From: Pelagicoccus sp. SDUM812005
Lineage (GTDB): Bacteria; Verrucomicrobiota; Verrucomicrobiia; Opitutales; Opitutaceae
Direction: 5' to 3'
Assembly (NCBI RefSeq): GCF_031127875.1
Contig: NZ_JARXIA010000033.1
Location: 1 to 44,369 of the forward strand
DNA: 44,369 nt
Each line of letters opens with the position of its first letter. Position 1 is the stretch's first letter. Of the stretch, positions 7,417-14,916 are shown one piece after another. The notes under the pieces are model-generated. The model was not told the origin of the DNA and did no database searches. It saw nothing but the letters and a program-made list of their open reading frames with translations. Made by a program: the position numbers and the translations under genes.

Positions 7417-9510
7417 TTAAAACGCGTACCGCACGGTCGCGCCGAGCTGGCGGGGATCCGCTGGATCTTCGTAGCGAGTCGGAGTCCAGTCGGGCTGGGC
7501 GTTGCCAAAGTAGAAGAGGCGCTTCTGGTAGTTCTCGTCGAAGACGTTCTTGGCCCAGATGGAGAAGCTCCACGCTTCGTATTGGTAGCCGATCGTGGCG
7601 TTCACCAGCGAATAGGCGTCGCGTTGCTCGTCGTTGCCTGAGCTGTTGGACTCGTAGTACTCGTCGCGGCCGCTCAGCTGCAGATTGCCAAACACGCCGT
7701 TGTTTCCGCTGTAGCTCAAACCGGCATTATAGGTGTAGCTAGGCGAGTTCGAGAGTTCGCGGCCCGTGGCGGCGTGCTCCGTATCGAGCAAACCAATACC
7801 GGCGTTCAGAGTCCAGTTTTCGGATACATACCAGCGTGTTTCGGCTTCGAGGCCGATATGCTCGGCGTCGCCCTGATTGGACGTGAAGTAGCGGAAGAAG
7901 CCGCCAGCGCCAGCCGAGTCGCGCAGCTGAGCGTCGCGGCGGTCGAGGTAGAAGGCGGTCACCGAGGAAGTCAGCTTCCCGTCGAGCCAGTTGCTGCGCA
8001 AGCCGAGCTCGTAGTTCCAAAGGGTCTCGTCGCCGTAGGTCAGCGGATCGCCTTCTTCGAGGAAGGCAGCGATGTTAGCTCCACCCGCCTTGTAGCCGCG
8101 GGCAAGGGTGGCGAAGAACAGGTGGTTCTCGGCGAAGTCGCTCTCGAAGGTCAGGTTTCCGCCAAACACCGTGCCGGACTCCTTGCCTGTTCCGCTCGGA
8201 AGTGGAGAACCGTAGTAAAGCCCTTCCGAAGCGGCTTCGATGGAGTAGTACTCGCTGCGCAGCCCGAGGATGAGGCGCGAGGTTTCCGACAGGGATTTTT
8301 CGACCTGGCCGAACAGGGCGAAGTTTTCGCTCTCGTAGCTGGAGTCGGCCAAGACGGGCCACTCCGGACTGCTCCACATGTCGCGGTACTCGATGTCGCT
8401 CGTCTCGTCGAGCAAGCCGACGTAGCCGCCGAGCGTCCAGCGATCGATGGCCCCGGAAGCAAGCGAGTCGTAGCGAAACTCTTGGGAGAAGGCTTCGCGC
8501 TCGCGAGCGATCTCCATGTAAGCGTCGTAGGAACGCGGGTCTTCGCTATTGAGCGTGGTCCAGTCGGAGTCGTAGCTGTAGTAGGAATCGCTGGCGCTGA
8601 AGCTGGTGATCGTGGTGAAGCTGGCATCCTCCGACTGCTTCCAAGTGCCGCGAAGGCTGCTCGCGAATGACTCCTGCTCGTCGCGGCCGGGCTCGTCGGA
8701 GTAGACCTCGAAACCGGTGTTGTCCAGGGACCACTCGTCGTAGCCGTTGTTCGCGTCGGCATAGAAAAGCGTGCCGTCCCAGGTCCAAGCGTCCGAGGCG
8801 AGCCAGCGGAGCTTCAACCGGGAGGTGAGCTCGTCGCGTTCGTTGGTGTCGTCGCGATCGAGGGTCTTGTTCAAGCGCCAGCCGTCCTGGGAGAGCTGGT
8901 GAACGGAGATGCGGTAGGTCAGCTCCTCGCCTGCCAGAGCTCCGCCGAAGGCGACGCCGCCGGAAAGGAGATTGTCCTCGCCGATGCTGGTTTCGACCAG
9001 ACCAGACTGGTAGGGAGTCGGGTCCGCGGAAACGAGCTTGATAACGCCCCCCGCCGCATTGAGGCCGAAGGAACCGGCTTGCGGGCCGCGCAGCACTTCC
9101 ACCTGCTGCATGTCGAAGAGGCTGCCGATGGTGCCGAGGCCCGTGAAGTCGAGGTCGTCGACCACGAAGCGGACCGAAGAGTCCGGAGTCTCGCCCTCGA
9201 ATTGGGAATTCTCGCCGATACCGCGAATCTGCAGGTAGCGGGGACGCGAAGTGCCGCCCGTCCAGGTCAGGTTCGGGATGGCGTCGATCAGGTTTTCGAA
9301 GTGCTGGGAACCGTCGCCGGAAAAGCGAGCAGCATCGAGCACGGTTACGCTAGCGGTCGTGTCCAGCAGTTCGGACTGCCAGAGCGAGCCGGTCACGAAG
9401 AGCTCGGGAAGCTCTACTACGGCCATGGGTTCAGCGTCGCGCGTCCAAGCGCTGCTGCCGAGGCTGGCCGCCGCGAGGGCCAGCATGAGTTTGTTTCTAC
9501 GTTGTGACAT
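7417..9510 (-). CDS. TonB-dependent outer-membrane receptor, TPP-riboswitch controlled (putative thiamin uptake)
   Basis: A TonB-dependent receptor of 697 residues. A short signal segment (L-M-L-A-L-A-A-A-S-L) is followed by the plug domain, with L-Q-I-R-G-I-G, the M-Q-Q-V-E-V-L-R-G-P-Q-A motif and N-A-A-G-G-V-I-K-L. A 22-strand-type barrel ends in V-R-Y-A-F with the terminal Phe of outer-membrane proteins. The ATG at 9510 (MSQRRNKL) is chosen because reading further upstream (to 9669) would cross the riboswitch. The TPP aptamer in the leader indicates expression when thiamin pyrophosphate is scarce. The cargo is therefore most likely thiamin or a derivative (inference from known TPP-regulated receptors). 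It needs TonB-ExbBD, not encoded in this window. Confidence 0.92.
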   Translation of the reverse strand: MSQRRNKLMLALAAASLGSSAWTRDAEPMAVVELPELFVTGSLWQSELLDTTASVTVLDAARFSGDGSQHFENLIDAIPNLTWTGGTSRPRYLQIRGIGENSQFEGETPDSSVRFVVDDLDFTGLGTIGSLFDMQQVEVLRGPQAGSFGLNAAGGVIKLVSADPTPYQSGLVETSIGEDNLLSGGVAFGGALAGEELTYRISVHQLSQDGWRLNKTLDRDDTNERDELTSRLKLRWLASDAWTWDGTLFYADANNGYDEWSLDNTGFEVYSDEPGRDEQESFASSLRGTWKQSEDASFTTITSFSASDSYYSYDSDWTTLNSEDPRSYDAYMEIAREREAFSQEFRYDSLASGAIDRWTLGGYVGLLDETSDIEYRDMWSSPEWPVLADSSYESENFALFGQVEKSLSETSRLILGLRSEYYSIEAASEGLYYGSPLPSGTGKESGTVFGGNLTFESDFAENHLFFATLARGYKAGGANIAAFLEEGDPLTYGDETLWNYELGLRSNWLDGKLTSSVTAFYLDRRDAQLRDSAGAGGFFRYFTSNQGDAEHIGLEAETRWYVSENWTLNAGIGLLDTEHAATGRELSNSPSYTYNAGLSYSGNNGVFGNLQLSGRDEYYESNSSGNDEQRDAYSLVNATIGYQYEAWSFSIWAKNVFDENYQKRLFYFGNAQPDWTPTRYEDPADPRQLGATVRYAF

Positions 9511-9513
9511 TTT

Positions 9514-9541
9514 GGATCTCAATAGTTTGCGTTTGAGATCC
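9514..9541 (-). promoter_or_regulatory. Start-proximal hairpin in the receptor leader
   Basis: GGATCTCAA (9541-9533 on the minus strand) and TTGAGATCC (9522-9514) form a perfect 9-bp stem with a 10-nt loop. The stem ends three bases before the receptor start codon. It would bury the only weak Shine-Dalgarno-like sequence, and no T-run follows. It is therefore a plausible translational expression platform for the TPP riboswitch upstream. Confidence 0.5.
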
Positions 9542-9588
9542 GGCCATGAGCGAAGAAAAGCGAGTCTCCCTCTCCTCAGAGGTCGGCC

Positions 9589-9706
9589 CTTACCTTTTCC
9601 TACGCCGGTATTAACCGGATCAGGTTCAAAGGGACCGCATCTGCGCCGACAGCTATTCACCGCCGGCAAGGAAGCATCTCAGACCCATGCCAGGTCGCCC
9701 CTAAGG
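9589..9706 (-). ncRNA. TPP (THI-box) riboswitch
   Basis: Read on the minus strand, the leader carries the conserved TPP-aptamer elements in order: GGGGCGACC near 9702-9694, CTGAGA at 9682-9677, a variable GC-rich arm, then CCCTTTGAACCTGATC followed by CGGTTAATACCGGCGTAGG (ending near 9600). CCTTA at 9706-9702 and TAAGG near 9593-9589 can close the P1 stem. The match to the core consensus is nearly exact. Binding of thiamin pyrophosphate would switch off the TonB receptor downstream. Confidence 0.95.
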
Positions 9707-9715
9707 ATGGCTTCC

Positions 9716-9743
9716 GGAGTAGACGGCGGATTGCCCTTGTCAA
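9716..9743 (-). promoter_or_regulatory. Candidate sigma-70 promoter for the riboswitch-receptor unit
   Basis: On the minus strand a perfect TTGACA (9743-9738) is followed after 16 bp by TACTCC (9721-9716), a weak -10. Transcription would begin near 9709, at the 5' end of the TPP aptamer, which is the main support. The -10 match is poor. Confidence 0.4.
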
Positions 9744-9909
9744 CAACAAGCCGAAGGCCCGCGCTCACTTCCGCGGTCGACGGCGACCCGTCGGCCCGCT
9801 TCTGAGCGCAAATCCCCAAACACGGGCTCGCGCCGCCCCAACGGGGCAAGCTTCTCTCTCGGAGCAGCTTGCCCTCGCCAGCACGGCCGCCTTCCCCGCG
9901 GTCGCCCCA

Positions 9910-9938
9910 CAAAAAAGACGCCCGGGAAATCCCGGACG
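9910..9938 (-). terminator. Rho-independent terminator of the PepSY/TonB receptor operon
   Basis: On the minus strand CGTCCGGG, an ATTT loop and CCCGGGCG (one U-G pair) are followed by a TCTTTTTT run, about 36 bp beyond the receptor stop at 9975. It separates this operon from the riboswitch unit downstream. Confidence 0.85.
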
Positions 9939-9974
9939 ACTTTGAGAAGGAAAATTCGGCTTGGCTACTAAACC

Positions 9975-12074
9975 TTAAAACTCGAACGAGTACTTCGCAG
10001 TGAGCGTCCGGCCTCGACCCGCGAAGTATCGACTGTCGTTTCCAACGGTCTGGGAATAGTAGGTAATGTATTGCTTATCGAATACGTTTTCGAAACCGAC
10101 GGTCAGCAGCCCCTCGTTCAGCTCGTAGGAGAGCAGGAAGTCGAAGAGAGTGTACCCGCTGAAGCCACGGCTATCGCTGTCAAAATAGTTGGATGCCTGC
10201 AGGCGCGAGCGCAGGCCCTCGCTCCAGTCGCGATTCCAGTAAAGGTTCAAGCGAGCAGGTGGAATATTCGCTCCGTCCAAGCGCGTATCCACCGATCCAT
10301 CGCCATCGGTATCGGACTTTCCGTCCACCCAAGCGAAAACGCCGCCTAGCTCGTCGTACTCTCCGAGAGAGCGTTCGAGTTCCGCTTCCGCGCCCCAGAT
10401 TTCCGTCTGCTCGCGACGAACCGTGTAGATGCCGTCCTCGTTCGCCTGCAAACGGCTGCCGAGATCCGAGGTCGACCAATAAGCGCTCAGCGACGCCTTC
10501 CACCCTTCGGATACCCAGCGGGCACCGAGCTCGTAGTTGTCCGTCACGACCGGTTCGAGATCGAGAAAATCGTCCACGTCCTGGTCCGGTATATTGATGC
10601 CTCGCAGCACGCGACCGACGTCTGCCATGCCAAACCCTTGCGTATAGCTGGCGAACACCGTCAAAGGATCGTTCACTCGGTACGTCGTTCCCAGGTTGAA
10701 AAGAACCTCCTCGAAATCTGGGCTGCCGCCAGCGACGTCATGGCTTCCGTAGGATTCGAGCGTAGTGAAATCGCCGACTTCGAGCTTCGCGTTCTCGAAG
10801 CGTATTCCCGAAGTCACTACAAAATCGCCTACGAGGCGATCGAATTGCAAGTACGGAGCCCAGCTCTTGTAGGTCGTCTCGGGAACCCACTGGCGATTCG
10901 TCTGCACCAAGACTTGCTGGGTGGTGTCCTCGAAGAAGTCGATTCCCGTCACCATGCCCAAGTCGCCGAGGTAATCCAAATCGCGAACGAAGGTTACCTT
11001 CGCGCCCTTCTTATCGGACTGGTTCTCCGACTGGTCGAAGATCAGCTCGCCTTCGTAACGGAAGGTTCCGAAGGCGCCGCCCCCGTAGGTAGCGGCGAAA
11101 TCGTTGGCGAACAAGTCGACCGAAAGCTTACCGCCGCCCAAGTCGTTGTGGCGATAGCTCGCCGAAATGGTTTCGACGTCATTCTGCGTCGCCTTGCCTG
11201 GAGTTTCCCCTTTGATCGAAGTGGTCGGAACTCCTTCGGAGCTGTCGCCTGCCACCTGAACGTATTCAAGATCTTGTTTCATCTCGAACTTGTTCACCAT
11301 CACTCGGATCTCCTGGTTCTGATCCAGATTGTAGGTAACCTTTCCATACAAGTCCAAAGAGCTGGAGTTCATGGTATCGCCTTGAGTGTTGTCGATCCCC
11401 ACGAGATTCCCTTCCGCATCGAAGGACATAGGCCGCCACTCGTAGGTGACTCCTCCGACGAAGCCAAACGCACCCTCGCGATAGCCAACGCCGTAGGCGG
11501 AACGATAGCCCACGCCTGCCGACTCACGCTCTTCGCTGGTATTGACGCCGAATTCAGCCCACTGGCGCAATCCGTCCATCGCGGGAGCGCGCTTGGTGAC
11601 GTAATTGATGATGCCGCCCGTCGCTCCCATTCCTTGAGCCGCGGAAGCGCCGTGCACCAGCTCGACTCGCTCGATCATCGCAGGATCGATCGTGTAGCCA
11701 TCACGACTTCCGTCGCGCAGGGGATTCGACTGCGGCACGCCATCGATCATGAAAAGCGGGCTGCGACCGCGGAAGGTCTCCCCGGCTCCCGTCATCTTGC
11801 CGCGACTCGGAGAGTAGCTCGGCGCCATCTGGGAAAGAGCGGAAATCAAATCGCTCGAAATCGAAAGCTGGTCCTGTAGGGACTGCTCGGATACGATCGA
11901 AACGCTTTGCGGAATCGAGCTAATCTGCTTCTCCACCCGAGTCGCAGTCGTCACCGTAAACGCGTCGAGCTCATGGGCAGCGCCGAGATCCTCCTGGGCC
12001 GAGAGAGACAGCGCTCCCACGGCAGCGAGTGCGACCGTGCAAGTCGCTTTGATGTTAGTTCGCTTATTCATCAT
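9975..12074 (-). CDS. TonB-dependent receptor (siderophore-type)
   Basis: A receptor of 699 residues. It has a signal peptide (A-L-A-A-V-G-A-L-S-L-S-A-Q), an N-terminal L-D-A-F-T-V-T-T region resembling a TonB box, then a plug with S-I-P-Q-S-V-S-I-V, F-M-I-D-G-V-P-Q and I-E-R-V-E-L-V-H-G-A-S-A. G-A-T-G-G-I-I-N-Y-V-T-K-R is the usual plug ending. A beta-barrel follows that ends K-Y-S-F-E-F. The ATG at 12074 (or 12071) is preferred over the TTG at 12089. It overlaps the end of the upstream PepSY gene by 11 bp, so the two are translationally coupled. That pairing is typical of ferric-siderophore or haem uptake systems. The exact ligand is unknown. Confidence 0.9.
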   Translation of the reverse strand: MMNKRTNIKATCTVALAAVGALSLSAQEDLGAAHELDAFTVTTATRVEKQISSIPQSVSIVSEQSLQDQLSISSDLISALSQMAPSYSPSRGKMTGAGETFRGRSPLFMIDGVPQSNPLRDGSRDGYTIDPAMIERVELVHGASAAQGMGATGGIINYVTKRAPAMDGLRQWAEFGVNTSEERESAGVGYRSAYGVGYREGAFGFVGGVTYEWRPMSFDAEGNLVGIDNTQGDTMNSSSLDLYGKVTYNLDQNQEIRVMVNKFEMKQDLEYVQVAGDSSEGVPTTSIKGETPGKATQNDVETISASYRHNDLGGGKLSVDLFANDFAATYGGGAFGTFRYEGELIFDQSENQSDKKGAKVTFVRDLDYLGDLGMVTGIDFFEDTTQQVLVQTNRQWVPETTYKSWAPYLQFDRLVGDFVVTSGIRFENAKLEVGDFTTLESYGSHDVAGGSPDFEEVLFNLGTTYRVNDPLTVFASYTQGFGMADVGRVLRGINIPDQDVDDFLDLEPVVTDNYELGARWVSEGWKASLSAYWSTSDLGSRLQANEDGIYTVRREQTEIWGAEAELERSLGEYDELGGVFAWVDGKSDTDGDGSVDTRLDGANIPPARLNLYWNRDWSEGLRSRLQASNYFDSDSRGFSGYTLFDFLLSYELNEGLLTVGFENVFDKQYITYYSQTVGNDSRYFAGRGRTLTAKYSFEF

Positions 12075-13182
12075 TATTCGTAGTTTCAAATTTTGCAGCT
12101 CGAGCTTTTCGCTTCCGGGCTAAGTAGAGGTAGAGCCCCGTCCCGAAGAAAAAGGGCATCGTGAGCGATCCGAAAAACGCCACCGTCTGCCCCGCCACTC
12201 CAGCGATCCGTCCCGTATGCAGCGGATACGCCCAGCGCACCAATTGCTCCCCTGCGCTGAACTCCTCCCACGGATGCTCCTCAATCACGTATCCAGATCC
12301 TGGATCTAGGAATAGCTTCGATCGCATGGCAAACGAGGCGACTCCCTCCGGACTCCATTCGAAGCGGACCGGCTGCCCGGGCTTCGTCGGCATCATCAGC
12401 CGCATCGTGGTCTGGCTTGGCACCTTCTCCAGGCAGCGCTGCCAGATTTCGTCCCAGGCCACGCTCTCCTGCTCGAGATTCGACGCCAAGCTCGGATAGC
12501 TGGGAAACCGCGGCGGACCGCCGAGATGCTTCAGAAAGCCAGCATAGGCGTCAAAGCTCCAAACCATTCCCGTCAAGGGCATCAGCAAAAACCAAGGCGT
12601 CGCCCACGCTCCCACCATGCGATGCAGAAAGCGCCACCGCACTCGCGGCGCCTTAGCGCGAGACTCGCTCTTCGCGGGTATCCAAACCCGCTTGGCGTCA
12701 CGCCAACGGCGTACCGCGATAAACAACCCGCTCAAGGTCAACACAAGCAACGACGCGGCGGATGCTCCCACGATCTTCGTGCCGGCCTCGCCTAGCGTGA
12801 GGGTTCGATGGATGGACAGAACGCCGTGGAAAAATGCTCGGGCCTGCTCCGCCCGAGGCAAGCGCCGCCCCGTGAGCGCGTCCAACATGAAGTCCTGCCG
12901 GGCGCCCGATTCCTCTCGCCAAATAACCCACACCGGCGCCTCGGCGCTCTCCGGCCAGCGAAAGGCCGTCGCCTCGCCTTCCCAACCCCAGGAGCGAATC
13001 CTCTCGCTCAAGTCTCGGGGACTCAACGCCGTCGCGGGCTCCCACGCCTCGACTTCCTCGCTCCACCACTGCCGCAGTTGCGGCTCGTAGGCATAGAGCG
13101 CTCCCGTGATCGCCACCACGCTCAACAGAACGCCGCCGACCAGCCCGAGATACAGATGGATTTTTATGAGAATGAGTCGCAA
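12064..13182 (-). CDS. PepSY-associated TM helix protein (PiuB-like)
   Basis: A 372-residue inner-membrane protein of the PepSY_TM family. The first helix sits in K-I-H-L-Y-L-G-L-V-G-G-V-L-L-S-V, a second is near residue 145 (S-L-L-V-L-T-L-S-G-L-F-I-A), a third is at W-F-L-L-M-P-L-T-G, and a fourth lies near the C-terminus followed by a basic tail (R-K-R-K-A-R-A-A-K). Family members accompany siderophore receptors and include membrane reductases that release iron in the periplasm. The start codon is TTG (13182); no ATG or GTG lies between it and the upstream in-frame stop. A possible TTGACC box lies about 35 bp upstream. It is first gene of the receptor operon. Confidence 0.87.
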   Translation of the reverse strand: MRLILIKIHLYLGLVGGVLLSVVAITGALYAYEPQLRQWWSEEVEAWEPATALSPRDLSERIRSWGWEGEATAFRWPESAEAPVWVIWREESGARQDFMLDALTGRRLPRAEQARAFFHGVLSIHRTLTLGEAGTKIVGASAASLLVLTLSGLFIAVRRWRDAKRVWIPAKSESRAKAPRVRWRFLHRMVGAWATPWFLLMPLTGMVWSFDAYAGFLKHLGGPPRFPSYPSLASNLEQESVAWDEIWQRCLEKVPSQTTMRLMMPTKPGQPVRFEWSPEGVASFAMRSKLFLDPGSGYVIEEHPWEEFSAGEQLVRWAYPLHTGRIAGVAGQTVAFFGSLTMPFFFGTGLYLYLARKRKARAAKFETTNNDE

Positions 13183-13315
13183 GTGCGTTACCGATAGGCC
13201 CGGCCGCCCTCAGGTCAAGCCTGTTCTTGAGACTCGTTTTCACTAGAGGATCCCTCTCCGGGCGCGGCAAGAGTCGACAGCCCGCCCGAACTCGGTTTTG
13301 AAACCAAAGCTCTAA

Positions 13316-13930
13316 ATGGATCTCTTCATCGAACAAATCCGGCAAACGTCCCTCGTGGAGTGGCTTGGCACCGCCACCGGCCTCGCAGGCGTCTACCTCA
13401 GCATCAAGGAAAAGGCCCTGGCCTGGCCCTTCTACATCCTCTGCTACCTCCTCTACGCCTACCTGAGCTTCTCGGCCGGACTGTACGCCGCCATGGCCCT
13501 CAACGCCTGCTTCATCCCCATCTCCCTCTACGGCTGGCGGCAATGGACCCGCTCCCAAAGCCTCGCCGCAGGAGCCGACGCCCCCGAGGAGCTGCGCATC
13601 AGTCGACTGCGAGGTCCCGCCCTCGCTTGGACAATCGCAATCGGCGTCGCCGGCACGCTCGCCATCGGGACCCTGCTCTCCCGCTACACGGAAGGCTCCG
13701 CCCCCTTCCTCGACGCCTTCGCCACCACCCTCTCCTTCCTAGCCCAATGGATGCTCGGCAGGAAGCTCCTGGAAAACTGGCTGGCCTGGATCGTGGCCGA
13801 CCTCGCCTTCGTCATCCTCTGGGGCAGCCAAGGCTATTGGGTCGCGGTCGCCATGTTCATCGTTTTCACCGCCCTCGCCGTCATGGGCTACGCAAGTTGG
13901 AAGAAGGAGCTCGAGCCCCGTGGACGCTAA
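13316..13930 (+). CDS. pnuC: PnuC-family vitamin-precursor transporter
   Basis: A 204-residue multi-pass membrane protein of the PnuC/NMN transporter family. The first segment contains E-W-L-G-T-A-T-G-L-A-G-V-Y-L-S, followed by W-P-F-Y-I-L-C-Y-L-L-Y-A-Y-L-S-F. The G-W-R-Q-W substrate-binding W-x-x-W motif follows, then further helices to a charged C-terminus. PnuC takes up nicotinamide riboside by facilitated diffusion and depends on intracellular phosphorylation for trapping. The next gene encodes a NadR-like kinase and overlaps by 11 bp, which fits. Related PnuT proteins carry thiamin, so thiamin remains a possible substrate given the TPP-controlled receptor nearby. Confidence 0.9.
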   Translation: MDLFIEQIRQTSLVEWLGTATGLAGVYLSIKEKALAWPFYILCYLLYAYLSFSAGLYAAMALNACFIPISLYGWRQWTRSQSLAAGADAPEELRISRLRGPALAWTIAIGVAGTLAIGTLLSRYTEGSAPFLDAFATTLSFLAQWMLGRKLLENWLAWIVADLAFVILWGSQGYWVAVAMFIVFTALAVMGYASWKKELEPRGR

Positions 13931-14450
13931 GCAAGACGCCCCGCGCCGCATCGTCTTCACCGGCGCCGAGTGCACCGGCAAAACCACCCTCATTCGAGCG
14001 ATCTCCGAAGCCTTGGACGAACCTTACTCCCTGGAATACGTGCGCGAATACGTAGACTCCATCCAACGGCCGCTCGAAGCCCGGGACCTCGACCCCATCG
14101 CCCGCGGACAGCTCCAGGGCGAGGACGAGGCCTTCGCTAAGGCCAAGCGCTTCGCCCTGCACGACACCAACCTGCTCTCCTCCATCCTCTACGCGGAACA
14201 CTACTTCGACACCCATATCCCATGGGTCGACCAACGCTTCCTCGAGCGCGACTACGCCCGCTACTTCTTCTGCCTGCCCGACATCCCATGGGAGGCCGAT
14301 CCCGGCCAACGCGTCAGCGCCTCAGAACGCGACCACCTGCACTCCCGCTTCCAAGAAATGCTCGCTCGCTACGACATCCGCCCGATCCTCTTGAGCGGCC
14401 CTCTCGAGCGACGTATCCAAACCGTACTGACAGACCTGCAGCAGCTCTGA
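13920..14450 (+). CDS. NadR-like AAA_28 kinase (probable ribosylnicotinamide kinase)
   Basis: A 176-residue P-loop protein. The Walker A is F-T-G-A-E-C-T-G-K-T-T-L near residue 18. A conserved E-Y-V-R-E-Y-V follows, then H-D-T-N-L-L-S-S in the Walker B region, and Y-A-R-Y-F-F-C-L-P-D-I-P-W-E-x-D-P near residue 120, which is typical of the NadR C-terminal kinase family. The adenylyltransferase half of full NadR is absent. It probably phosphorylates the vitamin imported by PnuC (nicotinamide riboside to NMN) and so traps it in the cytoplasm. The start codon is GTG at 13920, inside the end of pnuC, so translation is coupled. Thiamin as substrate is a less likely alternative. Confidence 0.85.
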   Translation: MDAKQDAPRRIVFTGAECTGKTTLIRAISEALDEPYSLEYVREYVDSIQRPLEARDLDPIARGQLQGEDEAFAKAKRFALHDTNLLSSILYAEHYFDTHIPWVDQRFLERDYARYFFCLPDIPWEADPGQRVSASERDHLHSRFQEMLARYDIRPILLSGPLERRIQTVLTDLQQL

Positions 14451-14617
14451 CCGAAAGACGCCCCGCGTCTACCTCCGCCGGCTTTCCACAGGGCAAACCG
14501 CATACCGCGACGATGCGCTCTGCATACTCCAAGCTCTCGATGTCGGGAATCGACCTGCGAGATCCGCCGAAAGCTCCGCTCTTCACGCAAGCGGTACGCT
14601 TTGAGCTAAGCGAAACT

Positions 14618-14887
14618 ATGAACGAGCTACCAGCAGTCTACTTACCGGAAACGGAATCCAACGAAAACGCCGTGACGAAATTCCTGGAGAACCACGGCAT
14701 CGCCTATCGCGATCGATCCGGAGCCACCGCCGAAGAAATCGCCCAGGAAACCGGGATCCCCGAGAGCGAGGCAAGCGGGCAAAGCCCCATCGTCAAATGG
14801 ACCGACGGCACCGTCCTGAAAAGCTGCGACACCGACCGGCTGATACGCTTTCTCCGCGAACAAGGCTACGAGTTCGAAGATAGCTAA
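14618..14887 (+). CDS. Small glutaredoxin-like protein lacking CxxC
   Basis: An 89-residue acidic protein. Its pattern resembles a glutaredoxin/thioredoxin-fold domain. An N-terminal helix region (V-T-K-F-L-E-N-H-G-I-A-Y-R) is followed by an A-E-E-I-A-Q-E-T-G-I-P helix, then S-P-I-V-K-W-T-D-G-T-V-L where the Pro would be the cis-Pro of the fold, and a C-terminal D-R-L-I-R-F-L-R-E-Q-G-Y helix. The catalytic C-x-x-C is missing and only one Cys is present. The ATG at 14618 is favoured; in-frame starts further upstream (MRSAYSK) would add about 35 residues without family resemblance. It is 167 bp downstream of the kinase gene. The function is unknown. Confidence 0.6.
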   Translation: MNELPAVYLPETESNENAVTKFLENHGIAYRDRSGATAEEIAQETGIPESEASGQSPIVKWTDGTVLKSCDTDRLIRFLREQGYEFEDS

Positions 14888-14916
14888 GCGCGAAACGCCA
14901 AGCGTAAACGCAACCG

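Noticed and set aside
7774-8670. Long plus-strand frame of 298 codons inside the TonB receptor gene
   Set aside because: Antisense shadow of a GC-rich, clearly coding receptor sequence.
9511-9669. N-terminal extension of the thiamin-type TonB receptor
   Set aside because: The extension crosses the TPP riboswitch and lacks a signal peptide; the ATG at 9510 gives the normal receptor start.
9679-9912. Minus-strand frame of 77 codons upstream of the riboswitch
   Set aside because: Gly/Arg-rich translation of GC-rich leader DNA that overlaps the candidate promoter and aptamer; no homology pattern.
13141-13200. Fur box in front of the PepSY/TonB receptor operon
   Set aside because: TGAGAATGAGTCGCA near 13177 matches the Fur consensus only partly and lies over the start codon; not strong enough to call.
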